DNA from: Leucocoprinus leucothites
Taxonomy: Eukaryota > Basidiomycota > Agaricomycetes > Agaricales > Agaricaceae
Direction: 5' to 3'
Assembly (NCBI GenBank): GCA_013368445.1
Contig: JAACJO010000014.1
Location: 62,001 to 126,000, forward strand
DNA: 64,000 nt
The notes beneath the pieces are model-generated. The model worked only from the letters and a program-made list of their open reading frames with translations. It searched no databases and was not told where the DNA came from. The translations under genes and the position numbers were made by a program. Within the stretch, counting starts at the first letter, position 1. Every line of letters begins with the position of its first letter. Shown here in pieces: positions 38,914 through 50,500 of the stretch.

Positions 38914-39725
38914 TTACTTGGGAGGTGGCGTAGGCGGACCTGTCAAAAAAATCAGTCGACATTCAAAAATGTATCTTCTGGAATTCCTACCAAATAGACC
39001 CGGCGGAGGAGCAGGCGAAGAGGGTGCAGAGAGTGGCGTGGGCATCAAATGAGGATTAGCTAGGGGGATTCAGTTAGTATTTCTGGCTTTCGATTGAGGA
39101 GCTTGAAATAATCACGTCTCCATTGAGCCCAGGCCGGTAATTCTGGTCGAGGTGGCTCGGGTACTGGCGCTGCAATAGCAGCAGGGGCAGGAGCAGGAGC
39201 GGCAGCAGGCCGCTTGCCTTTAATAGCCTTCCGTTCTGGTCGTTTATGAACGACGTGCCATCCTGGTCTTGCTTGGACCGGCGCAGCTTCTATCGCTGGG
39301 GGAGGTGGAGGAGGTACTTCTGGCGGCGGAGCTTCGATCTGCGATTCCGTGGGCTGCATGAAACATCACCGTTAATCGAAGATGACTTGAAGAACATACC
39401 TTTGGCTGCCAATCCGCTGTGTATTCGCCGCCTGACCCATGTTTAGACTTCATCGCCATTAGTTCAGCGATTTCACTGTTCTTAGCCGTCAGATCAAAAT
39501 CCGAGGGATCCTGAATGCCACACAGACTATTGCAATTGGCGACGCTCATCTCTGAGTTTCCCGACCTCTGCTAGTAGGATTCTGACCTCGCTTGCCAGAG
39601 CCTTTGTGAAATCGTTCACATATCTATTAAACCAGTCAGTCCAGAACCAGGTAACGGGTCACGTAGTGAGAGTGAACTACTTGCTTGTTATTCTGACCAG
39701 GAAATCCAGGTGCTTGCTTGGACAT
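38914..39725 (-). CDS. Proline-rich coiled-coil protein, 6 exons, 181 aa, unknown function
   Basis: Not a named family to me. Exons: 39725-39685, 39623-39528, 39475-39400, 39353-39116, 39059-38991, 38939-38914 (546 bp, frame kept). The order is a short start (MSKQAPGFPGQNN), a charged helix with YVNDFTKALASEV and LLAEVGKLRDERRQLQYE (coiled coil), a linker GSGGEY, then a proline/alanine-rich tail with RPGWHVVHKRPERKA and ELPAWAQWRR, ending PPTPPPK. Intron 1 (39624-39684) has a GC donor because only that joins the helix in frame. Similar small proline-rich proteins occur singly in other mushrooms (recollection, unchecked). Low complexity makes the exon ends less certain. Confidence 0.55.
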
Positions 39726-40368
39726 TCTCGTCTGTCTTCAGCCTCGATAAACAGGACTAGGTTCGTAGAAGGGTATAGGCTGCGGGAGACGTGGACAATC
39801 ACAGCTTTGGCTGGCGAGAGTGCTCTCATCCACGAGGCATAGTGTTTGCTCCGATTACCATTTCTGGCAGCATCTCGGGCGTCTACATGTCACGTGGTAT
39901 GGCGCTTCCTTATCGGTCCCGGGCCGCCGCCACCCTCAATCCCCGAACCCACCAGCAAATAACCACTTTGGCACTCGGGTTTATATGTGTTTCTTGCTGG
40001 TTATTCCATCATCCATCTGGTCCAACAAGAAGTGTCTGTTCCTGTAGATGTTTCCGCCTTCTACAACTACTCAGTTCTTGAACCTCGAGCTACCTTCAAA
40101 ATTAAAGTGTACCGGTAGTTGATTCTCCCTGCTTAAAGTCCCGTTCAGAGCTTCCTTCATAATGCCACCTTGCTTCATGATAAACTGGAATTTTTCATCT
40201 CCATATGCTCACATTTCAAATTTCTCCCAACCGGGGTTCTCAGGCAAGGTACCTTCTCACTTGAACTGTGACCACATGCGACTGCTTACCAAGTATAAGA
40301 AGAACGACAATGAGTTGGACAACAACGGTTCCCACCTCTGAAGTGACCCATATCATTTATCACTCACC
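39726..40368. other. Divergent intergenic region
   Basis: No gene. It lies between the start codons of the proline-rich protein (minus) and the esterase (plus), so it holds both promoters. Confidence 0.45.
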
Positions 40369-41628
40369 ATGCCTCACAATCCTCTACACCCCTCCGTCGT
40401 TGACAAGCTCGATCCCGAATATGTAACGTTCCATAACGCTCATCTGATCGACGTCATCCCACCTGAACGTCTGCCGGTTTGGGACCCGAAGATCCGTGAG
40501 CGTCCTGCGGTTCCGGGAACGTCGCAACCTCGAGAGGTCGGATCTATAAAAGACTTTAATCTTTCAAAAACGAATATTCGCGCCTTCACTCCCAAGGGAG
40601 ATCGTCCTGCTAATGGGTGGCCTGTGTTCATCTGGTTCCATGGAGGCATGTTGAGCGAGTCTCATTCTAGTTAGCTGGCTCACTACGATTCAAATAGGCG
40701 GATGGACACTCGGCAATATCGATTCCGAAACCTCGTTCATCACCCAGATGGTCAACAGTAAGCGAATCCATCGACCTTATCAGCTAAAATGTCACTGATT
40801 TCTGCACATAGTCGCAAACTGCGTGGTCGTGACTGTCAACTACCGCCTAGCACCTGAGGATAGATATCCAGCGGCAGTAGAGGATTCCATCGAATCTTTG
40901 CACTGGGTAGTAAACCAGGGTCCGAAGGAAATTGCCATCAACCCCAATCGCATTGCAGTAGGCGGTTCCTCGAGGTATGTGTAGCTCCTATCTGTGTTCC
41001 GGATATGATTTGATGTTGAGCTCCACTTCTAGTGGGGGGAACCTTGCAGCTACTGTCACTCTCAAGGCTGTGGAGTTGAAGATTCCCTTGATTTTCCAAC
41101 TACTCATAGTCCCTGTCTGCGACAACACTGCTTCTGCTGACACTCTTTGGAAAGAGAACGAAAACGCCCCATGGCTAACCCCTGTCCGGATGGAGTGGTT
41201 CAAGAACAATTATCTCCCCAATAAAGAAGACTGGACAAAATGGGATGCCTCACCCACATTCGCTCCCGTTGAGCTCTTGAAGCAAACCCCTAAGGCGTGG
41301 ATTGGAGTCGGCGAGATCGATATTCTCAAGGCGGAGGGTGTTGAATACGGTGAAAAGCTAAGGAAGGCGGGTGTCGACGTCGAAATCGTAATTTACCCAG
41401 GCGCACCACATCCGATCATGGCCATGGATGGTACGTCCTATTGTCTGTCTACTACAGTATTCCTTAACTCACTGTTGACACTTTTTTTTGTGTATCTAGG
41501 GTATGTTTAAAGCAGTTTCTACTGAATGCCAGTTACTGATCCATTGTTATAGTATTCTCCAGGTCGGTAGGAAGATGATCGCTGATGCTGGAGCTGCATT
41601 GACACGTGCATTCGCGGAGTCCTCCTAA
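40369..41628 (+). CDS. Alpha/beta hydrolase, HSL-type esterase, 6 exons incl. a 1-nt exon, 324 aa
   Basis: Serine esterase or lipase of the hormone-sensitive-lipase (Abhydrolase_3) group, probably cytosolic (no signal peptide). Exons: 40369-40645, 40698-40757, 40812-40974, 41033-41430, 41500-41500, 41553-41628 (975 bp). Oxyanion-hole motif HGGGW is built across a GC-AG intron (40646-40697); nucleophile GGSSSGGN spans intron 3; the Asp is probably in GEIDILKAEG and the His in GAPHPIMAMDG. The last junction needs one base between two well-formed introns (gtacgt...tctag G gtatgt...tatag) to give MDGILQVGRKM, the expected family ending. An alternative weak donor at 41434 would give one extra residue (DGTIL). 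Confidence 0.85.
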
Positions 41629-42261
41629 ATTGCATTCTATCGCCGTTGTAATCCCAAATTCATTGCACTCGATTGCATTGTCACCGGTATTTGATCGCTC
41701 TGTCTATTGAACGTGAGAGTGATTGAGCCCGAGTGATCCATTGATCGAAGGTGCCATTACAATTGGTCCTCCAACACTTGCTTTGTCTGCCTTTGTTACT
41801 TTCGGGCGGTGCTGCGCAGCTTCTAGATCAGTCGACAACTTTGTGCCAATCTAGTCTTTCACGGCCATAATGACCGAACAACAACGATTACGAGAAGCCC
41901 TCCAACTTCCATAGTACTGCGAACCTCGAGGTCACGAGCTCCAAAGGACAATAAGACATCTTCGTTCTCTTACCCCAACTCTGAAATGGCAGTACAAGAC
42001 AGGACTATAGCAACGCTATGATTACCTCGGAGCTTAATCCTAAGAAACAAAGAGACTCGCCACGTAACTACACGTTGGCATCTTCTGAACTTCTTCCCTG
42101 TTCTTCGTTGTTCTATCCCCCTATTTCCCTCCGCAGATTGGTCTATAAAGAGACAGTTATTCGACCACCAACACTCAACACTCCTTCACCTCTCTTCCCC
42201 TTCACTTGCATCGGCATTACTCACTCTTTTTACTCCTCTTTAACTAAACCACCGTTTCACT
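41629..42261. other. Intergenic with promoter of the 42.3-kb gene
   Basis: No gene. A TATAAA lies at 42144-42149, 113 bp before the next ATG, followed by CT-rich sequence. Confidence 0.45.
42144..42149 (+). promoter_or_regulatory. TATA box upstream of the 42.3-kb gene
   Basis: TATAAA 113 bp upstream of the ATG at 42262, in a pyrimidine-rich leader. Confidence 0.4.
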
Positions 42262-42853
42262 ATGGGTGCTCCTACAAATGGCCAAACTGCCCACGATGCT
42301 TTCCCTCACAGCTATATTCGAGACAATGGCTACAGACTATCACCTGGCGAGGAGCAGATAATCTGTACGGTGTATCAAAAGTAGGTGACTTAAGCACTGT
42401 TACAATATAAGTTCAAGACTTATTCATATAAATTTCTTAGAACACCAGCCGAAAATCGTGAAAACTTGCGAAGCAGTCTCATGAGCTACATTGACTGGCG
42501 TTGCAGTACCTTGGTAACTAATTCCCGTGAGACATACTGGAAACTCATTTCTAACTTATCTTTGAAGGAGGATGGACATCGCCAAGTCGATCGCTCTGCC
42601 GGACCTGGTGGGTAACCCCTCTCCAACCCAACCTGGAACAGTTCTAATCTCCGAGTTTCCTTCAGGCTCGCTTCACCTTTGCACTCACATGGACAAGAGC
42701 AGTCACGGGCTCGATAAGGAGATCCTCTCTGAATTTTCCACTATCCTAGAAAACGATGGGATAACTCGACTCGATCTCCTCTGGGATATGAGGCCCTACA
42801 GGAAGTGGTTTGACGCCACTCCTGGCACCTTCACGATAGAAACCGCTGCATAA
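42262..42853 (+). CDS. Small hypothetical protein, 3 exons, about 152 aa
   Basis: I do not recognise it. Exon 1 42262-42380 (MGAPTNGQTAHDAFPHSYIR) and exon 2 from 42441 (TPAENRENLRSSLMSYIDWR) join cleanly. The simplest continuation stops at 42615 and gives 97 residues. Splicing out 42514-42586 (gtaact...ccaag, 73 bp) instead joins the long frame ending at 42853 (ALPDLVGNPSPTQPG ... FDATPGTFTIETAA) and gives 152 residues; I prefer this because it uses the whole open region. No signal peptide or membrane helix. A TATA box and CT-rich leader support a real promoter. Confidence 0.4.
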
Positions 42854-43053
42854 TATTACCATGACACATAACGAAATCAAATTTGCATAAATCTCTCCAG
42901 TCATTCCTCATGTATACTACTCAGTCACGGGCATCCGCATTGGCATTACATGTACTATAACAATACAATCACACTTTCAGTACCCCATGGAATATTAGAA
43001 GTAAGAGAGACAACAGTTCAATAATCTTTCTGCCTAGTACTCCTGGAGATGAT

Positions 43054-44678
43054 CTAACGGAAAAGGCGGTCTGGCCTTCTCGGCGGGCAAGCCAGTACGC
43101 TCTGTAACATCCTGATGGCCGTCTGGAGATTCTGTAGTTCGGCAACGTAAGACCCAGATACCGTGCTAAGCCTTGGAAAAAGTTCAATGAGACTGCGAGA
43201 GAGCGCGAGGGTGTTGGAAATGTTAGTTGGCACTCCTGACACGCTAACAAGCCCTAGATGCTGTAGAGGGCATACTACCTCCCTTGCCCTGCATGCTATC
43301 CATTTGGGAGCGAATTTTAAGGGAAGTGTAGCCTCCTGTAAGGAAGATGCATGACCAGACATAAACGAGAGAACGTCACTTGCATCGCCGACTGCTGCGT
43401 CCTGCGGTTCGATAGATAGGCGTTGAAGTGTTGGCCATGCCGTAATAATGTCTATGAGGTCCTTGGTGGGGTTGTTTAACGATAGACTCCGCCGTATGAC
43501 AAAGGCCTCCATTGGCCTTTCTCGAAGCGACATCAAGTCACCAAGACTCAGCAAAGCCAAGCGGCTATTGCGCTCCATTTCAAGACAGAGGGCACGTATG
43601 TTGGGAGCAATAGTTGGCAGCATGGCAACCAGTACAGCGACTCGATCCAATGATACCTTCTGAGCTTGAATATACAGTGCGCATGAGTGTATCGACTTCA
43701 TGGGCTGGCGATCCTTGATGCACTGATGAATCTGTTGGAAGGTGCCTCGAAGGGTGACACAGGAAAGGGAAACTAGCGTCTCTAGCCATTTTCCAACATC
43801 TTGAAGCGCTGAATAAAAAAGGCTCAGGTTGATATCAAGTTTATTCAGGTTCCTCATTTCCTGAAAGCAAGCGACGTGAGCTGGCATCACGACGTCTCCA
43901 TTTCTGCGACTGGACGAAACGGCAACGGAGCTTAAGCTCGGAAAGCTCATTATGCGCTGAATAATCCGGCAAGACGTGAATCCCGTATAATCAATAGCAG
44001 AGATTTCGGCGTTTCTGTATTTCAGTGTGTCCAGGATGACAGAGGCAGCCATTTCGGCTGTAGGGCATCAGGTGAAGCGTCCAGCTTTATTCTTTTCAGG
44101 GATCGCGAAGCCACCAGCGGAGTGACATTGTATGCCCACGAAGCAGACTTGGCGTCGATAGAAATAGAGAGCTCCCGCAATCTTGGACAGATTGGCAGGA
44201 TTTGTTCGAAAGTGGAGAGCGCATGCCATAGCATATACTCGTCTAGACTGGGAAAAACCGAAAAGTGAAGAGACTCGACGCGGGACAGGTAAGGTGAGAT
44301 TCTAGAAACGAGGCACTTGTTTGCATTGCTCGATAAGCTCCCTATCTCCTGTGCCCAATCGTGTGAGCTAGTACGCCAGGGTCTCCCTGAGATGAATGAA
44401 CTCACCCAATAGTCACGGTTCCATCGAAGTACTGGAGTTACCGCGGCGGAGGAAGAGGTAGTAGTAGTATCATTTAGGATGCACACGATGGGCATTAATG
44501 ACGACATTGATCTCCAAAGTTCATTGAGTGCAATATCCGTGAGGTTCCGGTTCGTCAAGGCGAGTGATAGAAGCGTATGTTTCTTGACCTTAATATCGCT
44601 AGGCTTATCTTCCGAGAGGAAAAGTTTGAAGTGATACATGATCTCCATCCAGACGTCCTTGTGGTGAATAGATTGCAT
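43054..44678 (-). CDS. F-box protein D, 2 exons, one frameshift, about 522 aa
   Basis: Subfamily partner of F-box C. Exon 1 44678-44406, intron 44405-44349 (57 bp, in-frame, no stop), exon 2 44348-43054. The N-terminus MQSIHHKDVWMEIMYHFKLF and KKHTLLSLALTNRNL match C, including the intron right after the Trp of RDYW. One base is missing in the GGG run at 44063-44065 (coding strand GCCCTACAG), needed to pass from KLDASPDA to TAEMAASVILDTL. With it, the frame is open to a C-terminal segment (LIELFPRLSTVSGSYVAELQ) homologous to C. Real mutation or assembly error cannot be told from one sequence; the pattern across the window favours error. Confidence 0.78.
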
Positions 44679-45334
44679 TTTTGTGATGGTGGCGAGAGGT
44701 ATGGTGATGATTGCGCACTGCGCTGGATTGGTTGTATGAGGTGTCAAAAAGCTATTGTGGCGTGTTTACTTATTTGGCTGCTCAATCATTCCCCGAAAAT
44801 CGGCGTGCCATTTGATCTCCACAAACTAAATGTATCGATGCAGCAGAGAAGCACAGTCCCGGGGCTCTCATACACGGGCTCTCTAGCCCCTTGGAAAAGT
44901 ATGACATTGACAGGGTAGAGCTATTTCTCAAACAGAAACTCGTTCCCTAACATTAACTCTTCAAGTACTGAACGATGACACGCCCACTCCTACCAAGCTC
45001 GAGGAGCGCAGTAGCCCAAACAAGTGAATGGAGCGCAGTAACCCAAACGAGTGAATTTTCTTCTATTGCAACTAATGATGCATGATGCGTTACAGATCAT
45101 GGTACTGCTGTAACCCATGCCCCCTTTATAACGATGGCCCAGCAGAGGCACCCTTATGACACGCAGACTCTTTTCCGAAGTCTCTTCTGGTAGACTACCA
45201 GCCACCGAGACTTACAGAAATAAATGGCCCGCCGAGCTGTTCGCTCAGGCTTTCCGAAGTTCCCGAGGTTCCATAGTTGCGATAACAGTTTCATTTTGTG
45301 TTTCTACCGCCTACATTTATACAGCGATGAAAAA
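44679..45334. other. Intergenic between F-box D and E
   Basis: No supportable gene; contains a short tandem repeat at 45004-45056. Confidence 0.45.
45004..45056. repeat. Two-copy tandem repeat, 27-bp period
   Basis: GAGCGCAGTAGCCCAAACAA... at 45004-45029 repeats at 45031-45056 with two substitutions. Confidence 0.7.
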
Positions 45335-46908
45335 TCAATCTAATGCGGCAATTGCCTCTTGAAGGTCGAAAATAACGGACCCTTTTGCATCTATGTTCCA
45401 AACCCTTGGAAACAATAGACGAAGTTTCTGAGCAAGGGTAGAAGCCGCACGTAACGTCGAGTTCCATATTGGACACACAAGACTCATCTCGTTAAGCACA
45501 TTCTGTGGCTTGGGTAGGGACTCAATCGGATACGCGATGAGGTCCATACAATTCAATCGAATACATAAGTATTCAAGGTGATGCAGCTGCGAGAGGGGGA
45601 CTATTGCGGTCGTATTGAAAACGGGTCCTATACCCGAAAGCGCAAGACAACGGATGTTGGCCCATGTTTTGGTCATCACGGCGAGGTCGTCTCCTGTGAA
45701 CTCGTAAGGGACATTCTTCAATTGCAAGCTATCAATGGGCTTTAAAAATAAGGGACTAAGATCGTGGATGTGGAGGGGAGGACAGTCCTGGACAATGCCT
45801 TCAAGCTCAACGTCGATTGCCTCAGCGCGGGGGAACGCCCGGGACAGTTTTTCGAAAATTATCACCCAAGAAGTCAGATGGCGGGAATAATGAATACGAA
45901 TCTTCAGTGTCCGGAGATTTGGGCAGGTGAAATATTCGAGCGATGATCGGTTGCCGATGAAGTCCTCTGGATTTAATCGGAGTTCGATCTCCTGCAAAGC
46001 AAAGTATTCCAATGAACCCTTGCTTGGAGGTAGTACTGCAGAATAGTCGAGGTGAAGGCTCGTGAGCAAGGGTAGCCGCTCTATCAACTCTGATAGACTG
46101 GTCGCGTTTCGGCGGGCGGTCATCTTATATTCAGGAGTGACAGTAAGAGCCCGGATGGTCTTGAAGGATCCAATAACAAGCAAAAGGTCATCGTTGACGT
46201 CTCCATAGTACGAGAGATTCTGCAGTTCCACTCCATGCGAGGCAAACGTTTGGTAGAGCCTCAAAGTTTCCACCTTGGTTGTGGATGAGAGATGTTGAGG
46301 AAAGGACATCCGAACCACGAAGGAAGTTAGAGATTTCGGGACCAATGACATCAAGGGATCGATGAAATCTGGACGATTCCAGCCTCCGCGCAAAGAGAGG
46401 GTGAGTTCTTTGAGGTTGGGTAAAAGCGGTTGTGGTTTGTCGAGCCATTTCTCAATAGCGCTCCACATTGAGATTTCGTTTTCAGTTGGATCGAGGATAA
46501 AAAGTGTCCGGATTCGACGCAGATATTCCCAAACACGACCTCGCAGTTTGTCAGCATTAGGAGGCGTTTGTAGGATCTGATAATAACCAAACAAATTTCA
46601 GTACGGTCTGAAACATCGCTGGGTAGGACACTACCCACCCAAGTCTCTCTCACTGCGTATGTATAATTGGACAGTCGGCATACATTGGCTGAGGAGGCGT
46701 TGACGACGCTTATGATGGGTAGAAGCGAACCAAGGTTTCTCCAGAGGGTGGAAAGAGCGGGAATGGACAAGAAGGAACTCGTAAGGGCAACATTCAGAAG
46801 CGTCTTTTGGTTTCTCCGCCGCTCGATGTAGTCAGTTTCTTGTGGGTCAATCAGTAGAGAAGTGAGTACTTCGCGCCAGATGTCTTCGTTTAAGTATCCC
46901 AAGGACAT
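45335..46908 (-). CDS. F-box protein E, 2 exons, 503 aa
   Basis: Intact divergent member. Exon 1 46908-46639, intron 46638-46577 (62 bp, gtgggt...tatcag) after the Trp of RETW, exon 2 46576-45335. Start MSLGYLNEDIWREVLTSLL chosen over the upstream Met at 47016 because it aligns with the other F-box starts. F-box-like region NQKTLLNVALTSSFLSIPAL; the body has LRR-like repeats (LPNLKELTLSL, LPLLTSLHLDY, CPNLRTLKIRI); the C-terminus has RLLFPRVWNI, equivalent to the LFPRL segments of the others. Shared intron position with C and D supports common ancestry. Confidence 0.82.
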
Positions 46909-47580
46909 GACTCTGCTGGAGCTTGTAGATAAGTTATCTGAGTAGTAGAGAGTCTGAGACTTGGGTATGAATTGGTAATAAATACCAATTCGAGGCTTGG
47001 ATAAGTATGACATCATATTTAGTATGATGTTATTTAGGAGTTATTGATACGCTTATAATTTTGCAGGCGCCATCCGACACACTTCAGCGACAAGACCTCT
47101 TTAACAGTATCATACAGTGTAGCGTGACTTGGAATTACATGGACCATGTGGACGGCAGCTAAGTGAGGTGATACAACAATAATTCAATCAAATTGACCTA
47201 GTAGTATACGAGATTGGCTTGTCTACTTTGCCATAGCAGTTCCTGGCGAGTTGAAAGGCCATGAAATGGTTCATACAGAATTTTTCGTGGGTGATGATAT
47301 AATTCTATTCGTTAACATGAACTCGGGTTGATACAAGGTATCCCTAAAAGCTACATTACAAATTGCAACAGTACATAATCCATAAACAGTAGTCGACCTG
47401 CCGCCGACGCTGGTAATATCCAAGCTATGAAATAATCAAGATATGCGACGAGATGAGAGAGAAATAATATGAAAGCAAAATCGTCAAAGGAATCGTACAA
47501 GTCATCAAAAACAATAGCATCGAACGAAATAGGTAATAAGTCAACAAACCCCAAAAACAAACAATAAAGGCGTGATTCAA
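46909..47580. other. Intergenic between F-box E and STE6
   Basis: No gene. Two short hairpins occur near 46969-47031 (ATTGGTA/TACCAAT and ACATCATA/TATGATGT). Confidence 0.45.
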
Positions 47581-50500
47581 TCACACCTCCCAAACACCAC
47601 CCCGCGCCAATTCCCTAAACACGCCACCTTTCCTCTCAATCAGATCTTCGTACGAACCCTCCTCGAATACCTCACCATCCTTCACAACCACAACACGATC
47701 ACACATCTGCATCACCTCAACTTTATGCGTTATCACCACCATCTTCAATCCCCTGCCCTCAGCCGCCGTTCGTTTCACGTTCACGATAGCCTCAAGAACC
47801 TGTCTCTGGTTCTCAGCGTCCAGCGCACTCGTGCACTCGTCAAGGATGAGCAAATGAACACCCGATCGCGCAAGGGCACGCGCAATCTGAATCCTCTGCG
47901 CCTGTCCACCAGAAACCTCACCGAGAGGTGCCTTGAAACCACCCTCGACGTTATCCAACCAGTCAACATTAGCCAGTCTGGCCGCACGCTGCACTATTTC
48001 TTCCCTCTGGGCCTCGTCGGCAAGTGTCTGAGGGGTACACCATAGAGAATGTTATCCTCAATAGAAGCACCTTCAAACAACTGTGGCGCTTGCGAGACAA
48101 CACCCAATCCGCTCCTCAAGCATTGCACATCAACCTCCTTCGCGTCGACGCCACCAAAGCGAATACGACCTTCAAGGGGCTCGTAGAGCCGTTGGAGGAG
48201 GGAGGCGACAGTGGATTTACCGGAGCCTGATGATCCGACGAGTGCGATGCATTCGCCTTGATTGATGCGGAGGTTGAAGTTGTTCAAGGTAAGCATGGAT
48301 GGACGAGAGGGGTACGCGAAAGAGACGTCCTCGAAAGAGATTGACCCAGAGGCAAGGGCGGAAGGAGAGGGGTTGAGAAGGCCTTTTGATTCGGAGGCGT
48401 TGTCTGTTGAAAGCTCGGTGAGCGTCATCAGGTCATGTGTGGCTTGGGCAGACTTGGCAATCTTCTCAGCTAATGAAATAGTCGTCAGACCAATCGGAAG
48501 CAACTAAGAATAATAGACACTCACTGAAAGCCATCAACTGACTCCCGATGGTCACAGAAAACACCACCAAGTTCAGCACCTCGACCATCTGCAAATAACT
48601 ATACCGGCTCTTGGCAACAAGAACAGCTCCAACATAGAACAACACCGCTTCAGCGGCATAGATAAGACCACTAGCCACACCATGGGTTCCACCCTCAACC
48701 CAAGCACCCTTCACACCAGTGTCCAACGCCTTCTCAACCGACAAATCAAAAGAATCCATAAACGGCTGAATAATCCCCATCGACCGAATGCCCTTGATAT
48801 TGCACATCACATCATACCATCCTCTCGCAACCTCCTCCCTCGCACGCTTATTCCTCACCTCACACTTCCCGACAAGCTGGGTCTGAACAGCCATAACACC
48901 AGCAAAGACAGGTGCAATGCCCAAACCGACGAGCGTCAACTCCCAACCCCTCACCATCGCCCATATGAGTCCGATAGAGAGCATGGCGCAGACGACGAGG
49001 CACTGGCCAATGACCATGGAGATCAGTGTCCTTCCATCGTCACCGTCCTTGACGATGACCTGGATCAGACGCGCAGGACTGTTCTTGGTGTTATCAAACC
49101 AGGCCTTATCTTGCCGAAGGACCTTATTGTATGCGACGGTACGAAGATGAGTGGCCCACACCATGCCAACAGATTCCATGATGTAGTACTTGAGGCCAAT
49201 AAGAATCCATCGAAGGCCGCGACGCTGAGGACGATGGCGCCAAAGATATTGATGGTGGATACGTTTTGAGCACCAATGGAAACCTCGAACAAAAGCCGGG
49301 ATAAGAGGAAAGAGAAGATAGGGGTGACGCTGCCGGAGGCGAGGCAGATGAGGAGACCAAAGATAAGGAAGGGCTTTTGGGGGATGGTAGGCCAACTCCT
49401 GCGAATGAGCTGCCAGAACTTCGGAGGCTGCTCATCCTCCTCCTCGGCTCCATCATGACTCTCCAGCGTTTCTTGCGGCGTGGGTGAAGGCACACGAATC
49501 GTAATCTCAGGCCTCTTCCTACTCCTGTTCTCCCTCATCGTAGCCGCGACACGCCCAGCATCACGCACCACATCCTTCTGCTCCCCAAACTGCTTCTCAT
49601 CTTCGTCCTCCTCTTGCATCTGCTTAACATCCTTCGGGGTGACGTAGTTCCACGATTGAGAGAAGACAGTCGAGGTGGGAGAGGTAGGAGTAAACTGGAG
49701 ACTATATCGCCTCGAAACAACTCGGCCGATGGTAGTAGGAGTCGCCGGAGTGAGAAGCGTACTTGAAGGTCGGCGGGGTCGACGAACGAATTGAGCATCA
49801 TCACCAGCTTCATCCTCCTCGCGGATGGTTGGAGGGAATGGAATGAAACGACTAAGAGGGCGGGTAGAATGTGCTGCCGCAACTGCTTCTTTGGGAGCAG
49901 CAGGAGCGGGATTCGAAGAGATTTGGGAAGTTAGATCGGCAACGACGTCGAACATCCAGTTGCCAAACGTCAAGGGTCTAATGGTGTTGAGTGAAAGACG
50001 CTTTCCAACCGCCTCCTTCGGGGTGGGCTCTTCATCCTCGAGAGTAGGAGAATCGTCAGATTCCTTATGATCGTCATTATCGTTATCAGCATCGATGTCC
50101 TTTTCAGGGAACCCGCCCATAGCGCGTTGAGACTCCATCATCTTCCTAAATTCGCCCTCCCCGTCCTCTTCATCAAGATCCGTCGAAATAGAGGAAGAGG
50201 CGGGAGCAGCAGGAGCAGCGCGCTCAAGGTCCGCACGATAGCCTTGCTCAACTACACGCCCGTTCTTCAAAACATAAACAAAGTCTTGGGATTGAATTTG
50301 TGATAGATCGTGAGTAATGACAATTGTAGTTTTGTTTTTTCGCCATTGCTTGATAGCTTCAAATACAAGAATGCGAGAGGTCGCGTCCAGCGCTGACGTC
50401 GCCTCATCTGAACATCCATCATCAATTTAAAAAAATTGTGAACAAAGAGAGGTAATACATACCGAGAATTAAAACATTAGGATCTCGAACTCTAGCTCGA

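Noticed and set aside
40977..41510. Esterase exon 4 read straight through to an in-frame stop
   Set aside because: It would lose the conserved C-terminal helix and ignores strong splice sites at 41431.
49822..50070. Plus-strand frames over the STE6 linker region
   Set aside because: Antisense shadows of the STE6 coding sequence, without introns or family motifs of their own.
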